A stretch of 62,628 bases of DNA from an uncultured Clostridia bacterium (GCA_947073045.1 CAMTJU010000007.1:1-62628), one strand, 5' to 3'. Shown: positions 33,969 to 43,084, counted from the first letter of the stretch. Program-made: numbers and translations. Notes: generated by a model from the letters alone, not told the origin.

Positions 33969-36053
33969 ATGGAACATATTATTAATGAACTTTTTGGTGG
34001 TATAGCTCCACAAGAGATTATAAATTACGCACAGACAAATCAAGATCTTGATGAGCAAGAACTCAAAGATTATATAACCAGATACAAAAATACGCATATT
34101 GAAATTGATGGAAAATGGTATCCTGTTGTGCCTATAATGTCTGTTGCTAAATTAACAGACAATGGCTTTTTTTACGCTACAGCTAATACATGCAAAACAA
34201 ATATAGATTTGGAATCTTATTTTATGAAATCATACGAAATAGAATCTTTGCAAGCTACTGAAGACATAATTGACTTACCTCAATATGAAAATTTAAAAAA
34301 TAAACTTTGGCAAAATTATACTGCCAATTTTTCGTCTACTGATTTCATCCCTGAAAACGATAAAAATGAGATACTTTATTCGTTTTTTATTGGTAAAGAA
34401 GATTATGATGCTTATGATTTAGCTAAATTAAAAAATTCAGAAAAAAATTCCATTCGTAATAGATTTTTAAAAAACACAAAATTTAAACGTGAAAAATTAC
34501 CAATACATCAAGTTAACGATGATGCAAATCATACAAATTTAGATCTTCCAACTTTAATTCCTGGAACTGCTAGGAAATCAAATGAATCAAATGAAAATCA
34601 AAAAGAATGGCAACAACGTCCTTCAATGATAAATATGGTAAAAAATTTTCATTATATTTTAAATAAACCCAAAGCTGTGTTATTAAATTCAATTAACAAT
34701 GAAGTTTTTGATAATTCGTCTAATTCTGAAAAAGAATATTTTGTTAAAGCTCCAGAATCAAATTATTATACTATTTCCAATGAATTAAAAAATGATCTAT
34801 TAACATTTTTTCAAAGCAATTACCCAAATGTAAATCAAAGTGAACTTACGTCTAAAATAAATGAAATACAAACTAAACTACCAGATTGTTGGTATGATGA
34901 AAATGATAAAGATGATATAAAAAATTATATAGCAAATGAATTAACATGTTTCATTTTAGGTATTAATAATCTTCCATTAGATATTAATGAGTTAGTTAAT
35001 AACAGTGGAATTCTTGAGTCCGCAAATAATTATTTTCATCTCATACAAGCCACTATGACAGCAACAATGATAATACTTTTAAATAAACCAAGGCAAACAA
35101 GAAAAAATATCTGGAAAAATTATTCACAATTTATAAACAATCTTATGTTATCAACTGAAGATTTTACACAAATTATGGAAAATGATCAAGATTGTAATAT
35201 AAATAAACCAATAGACTATATGGTAAGCAAATTTTTAGGAAGTTCCAATATAAATCAGGATACTAAAAAAAATATACACTCTTTATCTTTATTGATACAT
35301 GATATTTTAAGTCATGCAGATCATGTTACAAATTTAAACTATCTTATATTCAAAGAAAATCGTTATTTAAAAGATGGATTTATTCACAATGGTCACTTTT
35401 GCGTGCCTTTGTATGATTTCTGTAAACAAAATGAAATTGATACAACCGGTTTAGACCAACCTCCAGAAAATTATATATTGACTACACACACATTTTCGCA
35501 GAACACACTGAAAAAAAGATATGAAATAATTGGTAATCCAAAACGTAGAATTCCAGCTGGAATATCTACTATACTTGGAACAATATCACTTGGAGTAGGT
35601 ATAGCATTTTTACTTTTCCCTGGACTTAATTTTTTATCTCCTTTTCTTATGGCAGGCGGTGGTGCATTAATAACCGCTGGTGCTGCAACTTTTGGTTATG
35701 ATGAATATCAAATGCATAAAAAAAACAACTTAAATAATAACAATCAAAATACTCTCATCCCAGACCAAACTGAAACTCAACGTGAAATTCCTGCTAGCTC
35801 ACCAAATATTGCACCAAATACAAATTCACGAATTCAATCACCACCAGGTCTTTTTCCACCAAATTTTGATATAAATGGATCCTTTAATTTCAGCAGAGAA
35901 CAACTAAATTGGATAATGAATAACCCTAACTATACATGGGTCAATGAACAAACTCAAAGAGCAAGAACCGGAAGTATGACTGCAAATCTTCTGCAACAAC
36001 AACAAGCAAATCAACAACCAAGACGAAGAGTAGGAGGAGAACAACTCCATTAA
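33969..36053 (+). CDS. 694-residue protein with C-terminal membrane hairpin, unknown
   Basis: No family recognised. There is no signal peptide. Residues 1-520 are hydrophilic, rich in Asn, Asp, Lys and Ile, with a disordered stretch around 180-220. Two adjacent hydrophobic segments at about 530-551 and 554-577 (GTISLGVGIAFLLF and FLMAGGGALITAGAATFGY) form a short-loop hairpin. They are followed by a roughly 115-residue Asn/Gln/Pro-rich tail with five Gln in LLQQQQANQQ and an Arg-rich end (RRRVGG). The ATG has GAGGTG 5 nt upstream and a strong promoter of its own. Such bilobed hairpins are known in chlamydial Inc proteins, but also in other tail-anchored proteins; host targeting is speculation. 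The 3' end overlaps the convergent hydrolase gene by 4 nt. Confidence 0.85.
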   Translation: MEHIINELFGGIAPQEIINYAQTNQDLDEQELKDYITRYKNTHIEIDGKWYPVVPIMSVAKLTDNGFFYATANTCKTNIDLESYFMKSYEIESLQATEDIIDLPQYENLKNKLWQNYTANFSSTDFIPENDKNEILYSFFIGKEDYDAYDLAKLKNSEKNSIRNRFLKNTKFKREKLPIHQVNDDANHTNLDLPTLIPGTARKSNESNENQKEWQQRPSMINMVKNFHYILNKPKAVLLNSINNEVFDNSSNSEKEYFVKAPESNYYTISNELKNDLLTFFQSNYPNVNQSELTSKINEIQTKLPDCWYDENDKDDIKNYIANELTCFILGINNLPLDINELVNNSGILESANNYFHLIQATMTATMIILLNKPRQTRKNIWKNYSQFINNLMLSTEDFTQIMENDQDCNINKPIDYMVSKFLGSSNINQDTKKNIHSLSLLIHDILSHADHVTNLNYLIFKENRYLKDGFIHNGHFCVPLYDFCKQNEIDTTGLDQPPENYILTTHTFSQNTLKKRYEIIGNPKRRIPAGISTILGTISLGVGIAFLLFPGLNFLSPFLMAGGGALITAGAATFGYDEYQMHKKNNLNNNNQNTLIPDQTETQREIPASSPNIAPNTNSRIQSPPGLFPPNFDINGSFNFSREQLNWIMNNPNYTWVNEQTQRARTGSMTANLLQQQQANQQPRRRVGGEQLH

Positions 36054-36997
36054 AAATATTTTTCAGTAAAATCAAAAACTTTTCGCCAATATCTTTTTTC
36101 GTCTACTTTTGAAGATATGCCGTGACCTGCCTTAGGTACAATTAAAATATCCTTTGGGCATTTAGCACTTTCATAAAGTTTATAAACCATGTAAGTCGGT
36201 ACAAAATTATCTTTTTCGCCGTGAATAAATAAAACAGGTGTTTTACACTTTTTTAATTGATTTACAGCGGATGCTTCAGATAATTTGTATCCGGCTTTTT
36301 TTTGGCATATAAAATCTGTGATATTGAACATAGGAAAATGTGGCAATCTAAAAATTTTATCATAGTGGTAAGAAAATTCATCAATGACCGAAGTATACGC
36401 GCAATCCTCAATTATACATTTTATATTCGGCGGCAAATTTTCGCCCGACGTCATTAAAACCGTTGCCGCCCCCATTGATAATCCGTATAAAATTATTTTT
36501 GCATACGGATTATTTCTTATTATAAATTTTATCCATTGCAAAATATCAAGCCTGTCATGCCAACCCATTCCTATATAATTTCCCTGACTTTTACCATGGC
36601 CACGGCAATCAGGCAAAATCACATTAAAGCCTGCTTCATAAAATTTTTTTGCGCTATCTGCCATCTGTATCCCAAATCCATTGTATCCATGAACTATTAT
36701 GACCCAATCGTCAGAATATTTTGATTGCTCAATAACTAAACCATATAAATTCAAATTATCAAATGAAGAAATAAAAATTTCTTTATGATTAGTATCCTCA
36801 ATCCAAATATCATTTTGAACAACATCAAGTTTTTCCAATAAACTTTCTTCATATGATAAATCAAACAAATTTTCATAGCATTTTTTATCAGTACGCTCGA
36901 CTGCCAATTTATAAAGATAAACTGATTTTTTTACACACCAAAATAAAGCTGACAAAAAAACTAACTGAGACATTAAAAGAAATTTTTTATGCTTCAT
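36050..36997 (-). CDS. Membrane-anchored alpha/beta hydrolase
   Basis: A 315-residue serine hydrolase with an N-terminal hydrophobic segment (about residues 6-26) that probably anchors it outside the membrane. The fold is shown by VIIVHGYNGFG (oxyanion region), the nucleophile elbow ILYGLSMGAATVLM, the acid in VLFIHGEKDNFVP and the His in PKAGHG. DCRGHGKSQGNYIGMG is typical of the YqkD/BAAT-like group of Firmicute hydrolases. Substrate unknown; esterase or thioesterase activity is likely. It is convergent with, and overlaps by 4 nt, the 694-residue protein gene. Confidence 0.88.
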   Translation of the reverse strand: MKHKKFLLMSQLVFLSALFWCVKKSVYLYKLAVERTDKKCYENLFDLSYEESLLEKLDVVQNDIWIEDTNHKEIFISSFDNLNLYGLVIEQSKYSDDWVIIVHGYNGFGIQMADSAKKFYEAGFNVILPDCRGHGKSQGNYIGMGWHDRLDILQWIKFIIRNNPYAKIILYGLSMGAATVLMTSGENLPPNIKCIIEDCAYTSVIDEFSYHYDKIFRLPHFPMFNITDFICQKKAGYKLSEASAVNQLKKCKTPVLFIHGEKDNFVPTYMVYKLYESAKCPKDILIVPKAGHGISSKVDEKRYWRKVFDFTEKYF

Positions 36998-37020
36998 AAC
37001 TATTCAGCCTCTTTATAAAA

Positions 37021-37054
37021 AAAATATCATATGCATCTTGCATACGATATTTTA
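37021..37054 (-). terminator. Terminator of the SSB-like gene
   Basis: An imperfect inverted repeat (AAAATATC-A-TATGCA / TGCATA-C-GATATTTT) with a T-run on the minus strand, 30 nt past the stop codon at 37085. Confidence 0.55.
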
Positions 37055-37084
37055 TTATGTACAGATTTATTTTATATATTCTTC

Positions 37085-37705
37085 TTATTGCTCAATTTTA
37101 TTCAATTCAAGTTTTGAAATTGAAAGTTCATACGCCGTTTTATTTAAAATTTCTCCCGTTACTAATTTTTTTTGATATTCTCTGCTTTGCATGCGCGCAT
37201 ATATTTTCACATTATCGGCAATATTTAATCTGCTTGCAAATTTTGCATTTCTACCCCAAGCAATGCATGGGATATAATCGGATTTATTGTATGAACGATT
37301 AACTGCCAATAAAATATCAGTTATTTCACGACCGAAAGGAGTTGTTCTGTAAACCGGCATTTTGCATATATACCCATTTAAATATACTTCATTTGGATTT
37401 TTAAACGTGGTATCAAAATTCAATTGCCTAGCAAATATCGTCAAAATTAATTTTGTTTTTCCATCATTAATATTATAATTATTATATGAGCGAATTTGCC
37501 CACTGACATTTATTTGATTACCTTTGCTAATTAAATTTACATCTACCAATTTTTCAGATACTGTAACAGGCAGTATATCAAATGTTTCACTAAGCCGCTT
37601 AACTTTTATATCAAATGAATAAAATGTTTCGCTATAAATCTTGTGGCTTACACAAATTTCATTGTTTACTATACCGCTTACATTTATAATATTATTTTCT
37701 TGCAT
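37085..37705 (-). CDS. Single-stranded DNA-binding-like protein with two OB folds
   Basis: A 206-residue protein whose C-terminal half (about residues 105-206) reads as an SSB OB fold: NEVYLNGYICKMPVYRTTP, then ITDILLAVNR and DYIPCIAWGRNAKFA. The N-terminal half (about 4-98, INVSGIVNNEI ... FDIKVKRLSETFDILPVTVS ... NQINVSGQIRSYNN) looks like a second, diverged OB fold. The usual acidic SSB tail (DDDIPF type) is missing; the end is SKLELNKIEQ. It is therefore probably not the main replicative SSB but an accessory ssDNA-binding protein. GAGGGTG lies 6 nt before the ATG at 37705. It follows the unknown gene at 37760-38221 by 54 nt. Confidence 0.78.
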   Translation of the reverse strand: MQENNIINVSGIVNNEICVSHKIYSETFYSFDIKVKRLSETFDILPVTVSEKLVDVNLISKGNQINVSGQIRSYNNYNINDGKTKLILTIFARQLNFDTTFKNPNEVYLNGYICKMPVYRTTPFGREITDILLAVNRSYNKSDYIPCIAWGRNAKFASRLNIADNVKIYARMQSREYQKKLVTGEILNKTAYELSISKLELNKIEQ

Positions 37706-37759
37706 TGTATTCACCCTCAATTAATCTGTATGACTATTTTTATTCCAAAAAATTTTTTT

Positions 37760-38221
37760 TTAGAACCACTTATATAAGTTATTTGTATTGCCAAAAATTA
37801 AAATATTGGCAGTTACAAGAAACATTGCTTCATCGATAAACTTATCTGCATTTTCAATTTCAATACTAAATTCTTGCTCCTCAATCACTTTTCCATTTAG
37901 CGCTGTTAAATTTCGCTGTATACACAATTGAATTTTATTTTGTTGTATACTTGAAACAGTTATACATGATTTATTATTAATTCCATAAGTTATAAGAAAA
38001 ATATTTTTAAAAGCGCCAAACGATTTATATTCATCAGAATTTACAAGTACAAATGTTTTTTTATTTTGCATTGCCAAAAGATTTTTAGCAATAAAATTCA
38101 TAGGTTTGTTAAAAATAAGTACGTCAAATTTGTCGCTTATATCTTTATCAATTAAAACTATATGTATGTCTTTTATTTTTAAATTCAGTTTTCTATTGTC
38201 GTTTATCAAACCTATTTTCAT
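37760..38221 (-). CDS. Conserved-looking protein of unknown function
   Basis: A 153-residue soluble protein with alternating beta and alpha segments (DIHIVLIDKD, KTFVLVNSDE, NIFLITYGINNKSCITVSSI). The TYG-x-N-x-K-x-x-x-T-x-SS stretch recalls a family of small clostridial proteins that I associate loosely with the Mur-ligase middle domain, but no P-loop is visible and I do not assign a function. I chose the ATG at 38221 because GAGGTG lies 6 nt upstream. It is divergent from chrA (64 nt) and upstream of the SSB-like gene on the same strand. Confidence 0.65.
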   Translation of the reverse strand: MKIGLINDNRKLNLKIKDIHIVLIDKDISDKFDVLIFNKPMNFIAKNLLAMQNKKTFVLVNSDEYKSFGAFKNIFLITYGINNKSCITVSSIQQNKIQLCIQRNLTALNGKVIEEQEFSIEIENADKFIDEAMFLVTANILIFGNTNNLYKWF

Positions 38222-38285
38222 CTTCGTCACCTCATTTTTCAACTTATTATGTTGCAAAAAAAAAAAAATTATTCAGGTGAGAAAA

Positions 38286-38843
38286 ATGATTTTGCTTGAT
38301 TTATTTATATCTTTTTTCAAAACGGGCTTATTAAGTTTTGGCGGTGGCTACGCTATGATAACTATGCTATGCAACGAAGCTGTTAGTCATAATTGGATGA
38401 GCACTAAAGAATTTTTCGACATTGTAGCTATTTCGCAAATTACTCCCGGCCCCATTGCTGTTAATATGTCCACATTTGTCGGGTTTAAAAAATTTGGTAT
38501 ACTTGGTGCAATATCTGCCACATTGGGCGTAACCCTACCATCTTTTATACTCGTTCTTGTGTTGCTTCATTTTATAAATAAATTCAGTGATTCTTCTTTT
38601 GTAAAAAATTTATTTTATGGATTAAAACCTGCTGTTGCAGCTCTTATAGTCACAGCTATAATACAAATTGGTTGGGCTGTTTATTTGCCTAATACGAATT
38701 TTTTTGACTTCTCGCAAATTACTAAAATAAGAATAATGCCGATAGTTATATCTATTATTTCGTTTATAGCTTTATATAAATTTAAATTGGATACAATAGC
38801 TGCTATATTGATTTTTGCTTTAATAGGGATTATAATAATGTAA
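38286..38843 (+). CDS. Chromate transporter, single CHR domain
   Basis: A 185-residue membrane protein with about six helices. The N-terminal signature FFKTGLLSFGGGYAMI and the motif ISQITPGPIAVNMSTFVGF identify the CHR family. I chose the ATG at 38286 (AGGTG 6 nt upstream); the open frame extends far upstream but is antisense to the neighbouring gene there. Short-chain CHR proteins are usually encoded as adjacent pairs; only one gene is present here. The natural substrate is uncertain. The rnz gene follows after 21 nt, likely in the same transcript. Confidence 0.9.
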   Translation: MILLDLFISFFKTGLLSFGGGYAMITMLCNEAVSHNWMSTKEFFDIVAISQITPGPIAVNMSTFVGFKKFGILGAISATLGVTLPSFILVLVLLHFINKFSDSSFVKNLFYGLKPAVAALIVTAIIQIGWAVYLPNTNFFDFSQITKIRIMPIVISIISFIALYKFKLDTIAAILIFALIGIIIM

Positions 38844-38864
38844 TCCAATTAAAAAGGTGATTTT

Positions 38865-39776
38865 ATGATAGACGTTGCATTACTTGGTACGGGCGGTATG
38901 ATTCCACTTCCAAACAGGTTCCTTACATCTTTGTATTGCAGAATTAATGGAAGATACATAATGATAGACTGCGGCGAAGGAACGCAAATTTCGTTAAAAA
39001 TTTTAGGTTGGGGCTTTAAAAATATTGATGTAATTTGCTTGACACATTTTCATGCAGATCATATTTCTGGATTGCCTGGTATTTTATTGACAATAGGCAA
39101 TTCTGGACGCACTGAGCCTGTTTACATAATAGGTCCTAGTGGCACAGAAACTATTGTAAAAAATTTGTGTGTGATAGCGTCCGAACTTCCTTTTGAATTA
39201 AAAATAATAGAGCAAAATTTGCTCAAAGGCAATGTTTTTCATTTGGATAATTATTTCATAAATGTTTTGCCAGTTGATCACAGTATAAATTGTGTGGCGT
39301 ATAACATTTGTGTCCCGCGTAAGGGCAAATTCAATTTATCCAAAGCTTTAAAATTAGATTTGCCACATAGATTTTGGTCAATATTGCAAAAAGGAAATAC
39401 AGTTGAATATAAAAATAAAATTTACACACCGCAAATGGTTTTAGAATCTGATCGAAAAGGTATAAAAATTTCATATTGTACAGATTCTAGGCCTGTTGAT
39501 GAATTAATAAATTTTGTTCATGCATCAGATTTATTTATATGCGAAGGAATTTATGGCGAGGAAGAAAAATTAAGTAAAGCAATGGCAAATAAGCATATGA
39601 TATTTTCGGAAGCTGCTAAAATTGCATCCAAGGCGCAAGTCAAAGAATTATGGCTAACACATTTTAGTCCTTCAATGCCTAATCCACAGCTTTTTTTAGA
39701 CTCAGCCAAAAATATATTTGAAAACACTGTTATTGCTACAGATAGAATGCATAAAACTATTAATTTTGATTCTTAG
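38865..39776 (+). CDS. rnz: Ribonuclease Z
   Basis: A 303-residue metallo-beta-lactamase-fold endonuclease that trims tRNA 3' ends. The Zn motif is LTHFHADHISGLPGIL (about residues 59-74), with further ligands in VLPVDHSINC, YCTDSRP and LTHFSP. The N-terminus LLGTGGMIPLPNR is typical. It matters more here because the only tRNA in the window (tRNA-Ser) lacks an encoded CCA. AGGTG lies 8 nt before the ATG. It is co-transcribed with chrA, and a strong terminator follows at 39813-39849. Confidence 0.95.
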   Translation: MIDVALLGTGGMIPLPNRFLTSLYCRINGRYIMIDCGEGTQISLKILGWGFKNIDVICLTHFHADHISGLPGILLTIGNSGRTEPVYIIGPSGTETIVKNLCVIASELPFELKIIEQNLLKGNVFHLDNYFINVLPVDHSINCVAYNICVPRKGKFNLSKALKLDLPHRFWSILQKGNTVEYKNKIYTPQMVLESDRKGIKISYCTDSRPVDELINFVHASDLFICEGIYGEEEKLSKAMANKHMIFSEAAKIASKAQVKELWLTHFSPSMPNPQLFLDSAKNIFENTVIATDRMHKTINFDS

Positions 39777-39812
39777 AGTCAGTTTTTTTATTGAAAATTT
39801 TTTTTGTAAGAT

Positions 39813-39849
39813 TGTCGATGGCTTTTTCAAGCTCATCGACATTTTTTTT
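39813..39849 (+). terminator. Terminator of chrA-rnz
   Basis: Stem GTCGATG-GCTT / AAGC-CATCGAC with one bulged T, a 4-nt loop and eight T, 37 nt past the rnz stop codon. Confidence 0.85.
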
Positions 39850-39925
39850 ACCGCCAGCACTTTTTTTCACTTGCGGGCGATATAATTGCTGAAGTATTTT
39901 GTTCTTTAATTTGATTATTTTCATT

Positions 39926-40426
39926 TTATTTGTCATTGTACTTAGAAAATAAATAATTCATTTTTGTTGCATGTGCCTGCTCATCGGTAATTATTTCATA
40001 AATCATGTCGCGTATCTGCAAATCCAAAAATATAAACATTAATCGTCTGTAAAATTCAACTGCTTCTATCTCATCAAAAATTGATTTTGCAAAATTATCT
40101 ACAAGATTGTCCTGCAGCTTGGCTTGTTCATCTTCCAAAGACAAAGTTTGTCCCGTCAATCTTTTATATATCTGCATTAAATAATTGTAATGCTTCTTTT
40201 CATCCAGACTTATCTGATTTATTATTTTTGCATCTTCTTCATTGCTTACCCTTTCCATTAACGATTTGTAATAATTTTTATCCTCATTTTCATTCTTGAG
40301 TGCAATGATAAGCATATCCAATATTTTTTCATCAGCTTTATTATTCATTTCATCATTTTTTTTGTCCGCCATGATTTTTATTTCTTTATCTTCAGCTTTA
40401 TTTTGTTGCAAGTTATATGGATACAT
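39926..40426 (-). CDS. Ferritin-like (rubrerythrin-type) di-iron protein
   Basis: A 166-residue protein with a short N-terminal extension (MYPYNLQQNKAEDKE) and a four-helix bundle. Likely iron ligands are in LKNENEDKNYY, LDEKKHYNYL, DEIEAVEFYRRL and TDEQAHATKM, the pairs expected of a ferritin-like di-iron site. There is no C-terminal rubredoxin domain. Roles in oxidative stress or as a spore-coat-associated ferritin-like protein are possible. GGAGG lies 7 nt before the ATG at 40426, so this longer start is preferred over the internal MADKK. It shares its strand with spoIID upstream (about 100 nt). Confidence 0.85.
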   Translation of the reverse strand: MYPYNLQQNKAEDKEIKIMADKKNDEMNNKADEKILDMLIIALKNENEDKNYYKSLMERVSNEEDAKIINQISLDEKKHYNYLMQIYKRLTGQTLSLEDEQAKLQDNLVDNFAKSIFDEIEAVEFYRRLMFIFLDLQIRDMIYEIITDEQAHATKMNYLFSKYNDK

Positions 40427-40527
40427 ATTGTTTCCTCCATTACATTATATTTTCTTTTTATTTATATGTTGCATAGCTGAATTTGTTGATAAATTTTTTC
40501 TAATTTTTTTATTTGCAGTCCAAAAAA

Positions 40528-41484
40528 TTATTCAACTTCCACACCACTGTAATAATGTTTTAATATCTGTTTGTAGTCATAACCTTGTTTTGCCATAAAA
40601 TTTGCACCGTATTGACTCATGCCAGCACCATGCCCAAAACCTTTTGTAGTAAATATAATATCCGAGCCATCTTTTTTTATAGTAAAATTTGTTGAGCGCA
40701 ATCCCAAAAGCATTCTTATTTCCAATGCATCAATATTTTTTCCACATACATTTATATTTTTTATATAGCCGGCATTTGTTCTTTGGCCAATAATAAATTC
40801 ATTCATAAAATTTTTTTCATTAAGCGCCGTTCCATATTTATTATTAATTTTTTGAATAACCTCAGCTAATGATATTTTTTTTTCTACCTGAAAATTTGGA
40901 GCTTGTTCATCTTCATGGCTATCAACACTTTTCAAATAAGGCAATGGTGTTTTCCACACATTTTCAGAATTTTCCGTAAACCCTGCACTTGTTGAATGAA
41001 AGACTGCCTCTATCATTTCATTATTATATTTAATAGTTTCACCTTTTGTTGAATCCACAGCATCACTAATTTTTTTATAATTTTTTTCAAAATTGTCGCC
41101 CCAATTTTTTTTCATATCCTCAACACTGATATAGGCTTGATATAAATTTTTCAAATCAGTACCATCATAATGTTTAATGGCATAAGTACGAGCAGCTACA
41201 GCCTGTGCCTTTAGAGCTTCCATTTCAAAACTCACAGGCATTTCTGCAGCAACAACGCCTTTTATATAATCTTCAGGGATAATTTGATTAATAGACTCAG
41301 AATTATTTTTTTCGATTTCAACATCATCAACAACATTTTTATTTTCATTAACGATTTTATTCTCGCTTATAGCAACTTTTTTTCTACTTTTATTTTTAAA
41401 TGCAAATATGAAATTCAAAGAATAAGGGACCAAAAAAAATATCATTGCCATTGAAAAAATTATCTTGCGCAAAACACACACCAC
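40528..41484 (-). CDS. spoIID: Stage II sporulation protein D, lytic transglycosylase
   Basis: A 318-residue protein with an N-terminal membrane anchor (about residues 8-27) and the SpoIID domain. IPEDYIKGVVAAEMPVSFE includes the catalytic Glu, followed by ALKAQAVAARTYAI, HSTSAGFTENSENVW and GFGHGAGMSQYGANFMA. SpoIID degrades glycan strands at the septum during engulfment together with SpoIIP and SpoIIM. The start is uncertain: GTG at 41484 or TTG at 41472; neither has a strong ribosome binding site. It fits with spoIIE and the spoIIQ-like gene in this window. An adjacent spoIIID or mreB, common neighbours elsewhere, is absent. Confidence 0.93.
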   Translation of the reverse strand: MVCVLRKIIFSMAMIFFLVPYSLNFIFAFKNKSRKKVAISENKIVNENKNVVDDVEIEKNNSESINQIIPEDYIKGVVAAEMPVSFEMEALKAQAVAARTYAIKHYDGTDLKNLYQAYISVEDMKKNWGDNFEKNYKKISDAVDSTKGETIKYNNEMIEAVFHSTSAGFTENSENVWKTPLPYLKSVDSHEDEQAPNFQVEKKISLAEVIQKINNKYGTALNEKNFMNEFIIGQRTNAGYIKNINVCGKNIDALEIRMLLGLRSTNFTIKKDGSDIIFTTKGFGHGAGMSQYGANFMAKQGYDYKQILKHYYSGVEVE

Positions 41485-41552
41485 ACTTTTTTTATGCTTG
41501 TATATAATTTTTATGATTGCTAATCAAAAAAAATACATTGGGCACAAAAAAA

Positions 41553-41575
41553 TGGAATCCTAAAAAAGGATTCCA
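41553..41575 (-). terminator. Terminator of tRNA-Ser
   Basis: Perfect 8-bp stem TGGAATCC / GGATTCCA, 7-nt loop and T-run on the minus strand, about 50 nt past the tRNA 3' end. Confidence 0.85.
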
Positions 41576-41626
41576 GTATGCTGTTTGATAATAATTTTAA
41601 AATTCATGGAGAAATGTTATGCAATT

Positions 41627-41714
41627 CGGAGAAGGAGGGATTTGAACCCTCGCGCCGATTACTCGACCTATACCCTTAGCAGGGGCACCTCTTCAGCCTC
41701 TTGAGTACTTCTCC
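41627..41714 (-). tRNA. tRNA-Ser(GCU)
   Basis: Read on the minus strand the sequence folds into a cloverleaf with a 7-bp acceptor stem GGAGAAG / CTTCTCC, an anticodon loop CTGCTAA (anticodon GCT, reading AGC and AGU), a long class II variable arm and the T-loop TTCAAAT. The discriminator is G, as for Ser tRNAs. The CCA end is not encoded. Promoter and terminator are both visible, so it is a monocistronic unit. Confidence 0.97.
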
Positions 41715-41734
41715 AAAAAATTGTTACAGGATTT

Positions 41735-41764
41735 ATTATATAACATGCAAAATACGAATGTCAA
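41735..41764 (-). promoter_or_regulatory. Consensus sigmaA promoter of tRNA-Ser
   Basis: On the minus strand, perfect TTGACA (41764-41759) and perfect TATAAT (41740-41735) with an 18-nt spacer, about 20 nt before the mature tRNA 5' end. Confidence 0.85.
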
Positions 41765-41895
41765 TAGAGAAAAAATTAAATAATCTTCTTATTTTGTAGA
41801 TTTATATTCGTTTTTTCAAGTCGGACATATTTTATTGATTTTTTACTTTTATCATGTTAAATTTATACTGATAAAATCAATTAAGGAGAACACAT

Positions 41896-43065
41896 ATGAC
41901 AAAATTTCTTGTTCATAAATTTATTAATAATCATGAAAATGTAAAAGATAAAGCTGTAAGAAATTCTTATGCTTTTTTAGCAGCCATAGTCGGTATGTTT
42001 TGTAATATTGTTTTGTTTGCCGTCAAATTTTTTGTAGGTTATCTTTCCTCTAGTATTTCTGTTATGAGTGATTCATTTAATAATTTATCCGATGTGAGCT
42101 CTTCGTTTGTTGTTATCTTGGGATTTAAAATCGCCAATAAGCCTGCGGACAAAAAGCATCCATTTGGCTATGGCCGCAGCGAATATCTTACAACATTGTT
42201 AATTTCAATAATAATAATGTATCTGGGCTATAGTTTTCTTAAAGAATCAATACACAATATTTTTTATCCACCTGTTATGTCGTTTAACTTTATTTTTATT
42301 TTTATACTTGTATTCAGCGCTCTCGTAAAAATATGGCTTAGTATATTTAATAAGAAATTAGGAATGGCTATTTCATCTAAAACTTTAATTGCAACTTGTG
42401 TAGATTGCAAAAATGACGTTATCATTACATTTACAACTATCTTTTCTTTAGTTTTTACCAAATTTACAAATATAGTCATTGATGGATACATAGGAACACT
42501 TGTTTCATTTTTATTGCTTTTGTCCGGATTTTCGATTTTGAAAGAAACAGTATCTTCATTGCTTGGCGAACCAACTGATAAAAAATTAATTTCGGATATA
42601 AAACAAATGGTTAAAAGTTACGACGGGATTTTAGGCATACACGATTTGATTGTACATAATTACGGGCCAAATAAAATAATTGCGTCATTGCATGCAGAAG
42701 TTGCCAACGACATGCAAATAAGTGCATGTCATGATATAATAGAACGTGTGGAAAAAGACGTCGCTAATAATTTAAATATTGAACTCGTAATCCATGCCGA
42801 CCCAATTGCAATAAATGACCCACAGATTAAAAAACTTTCATCTATAGTTAATGAATACATAAAAAGGGAAAATAAAAATTTAAATGCGCATGATTTCAGA
42901 TTGGTTCAAACAAATGGATACACAAATTTTATATTTGATTTAATTATTCCGTTTGAATACAAAAAAAATGATATAGATAAGATTAAAAAAAATTTGCAAG
43001 AAGTATTGAGTAATTACGATAAGAAAGTTGTTTGCATTATAAATTTTGAAACGGGATATAATTAA
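41896..43065 (+). CDS. Cation diffusion facilitator, probably Mn(II) exporter
   Basis: A 389-residue transporter with about six membrane helices in the first 215 residues and a cytoplasmic C-terminal metal-regulatory part. The TM2 motif MSDSFNNLSD contains N-x3-D, and TM5 has CVDCKND with D-x3-D. This pairing is typical of MntE-like manganese exporters rather than the H/D motifs of zinc CDFs. The loop KKHPFGYGRSEYL is characteristic. The C-terminal part (about 220-389) is longer than a single CDF domain and may hold a second ferredoxin-like fold. AAGGAG lies 9 nt before the ATG. ftsK follows after 19 nt. Confidence 0.88.
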   Translation: MTKFLVHKFINNHENVKDKAVRNSYAFLAAIVGMFCNIVLFAVKFFVGYLSSSISVMSDSFNNLSDVSSSFVVILGFKIANKPADKKHPFGYGRSEYLTTLLISIIIMYLGYSFLKESIHNIFYPPVMSFNFIFIFILVFSALVKIWLSIFNKKLGMAISSKTLIATCVDCKNDVIITFTTIFSLVFTKFTNIVIDGYIGTLVSFLLLLSGFSILKETVSSLLGEPTDKKLISDIKQMVKSYDGILGIHDLIVHNYGPNKIIASLHAEVANDMQISACHDIIERVEKDVANNLNIELVIHADPIAINDPQIKKLSSIVNEYIKRENKNLNAHDFRLVQTNGYTNFIFDLIIPFEYKKNDIDKIKKNLQEVLSNYDKKVVCIINFETGYN

Positions 43066-43084
43066 TATTTTTAAGGTGAATAAA

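Noticed and set aside
39760-39936. 58-codon minus-strand open frame starting MTNKMKIIK, overlapping the end of the ferritin-like gene
   Set aside because: No ribosome binding site, overlaps the rnz 3' end and the rnz terminator hairpin on the opposite strand; Lys-rich composition is what AT-rich DNA gives by chance.
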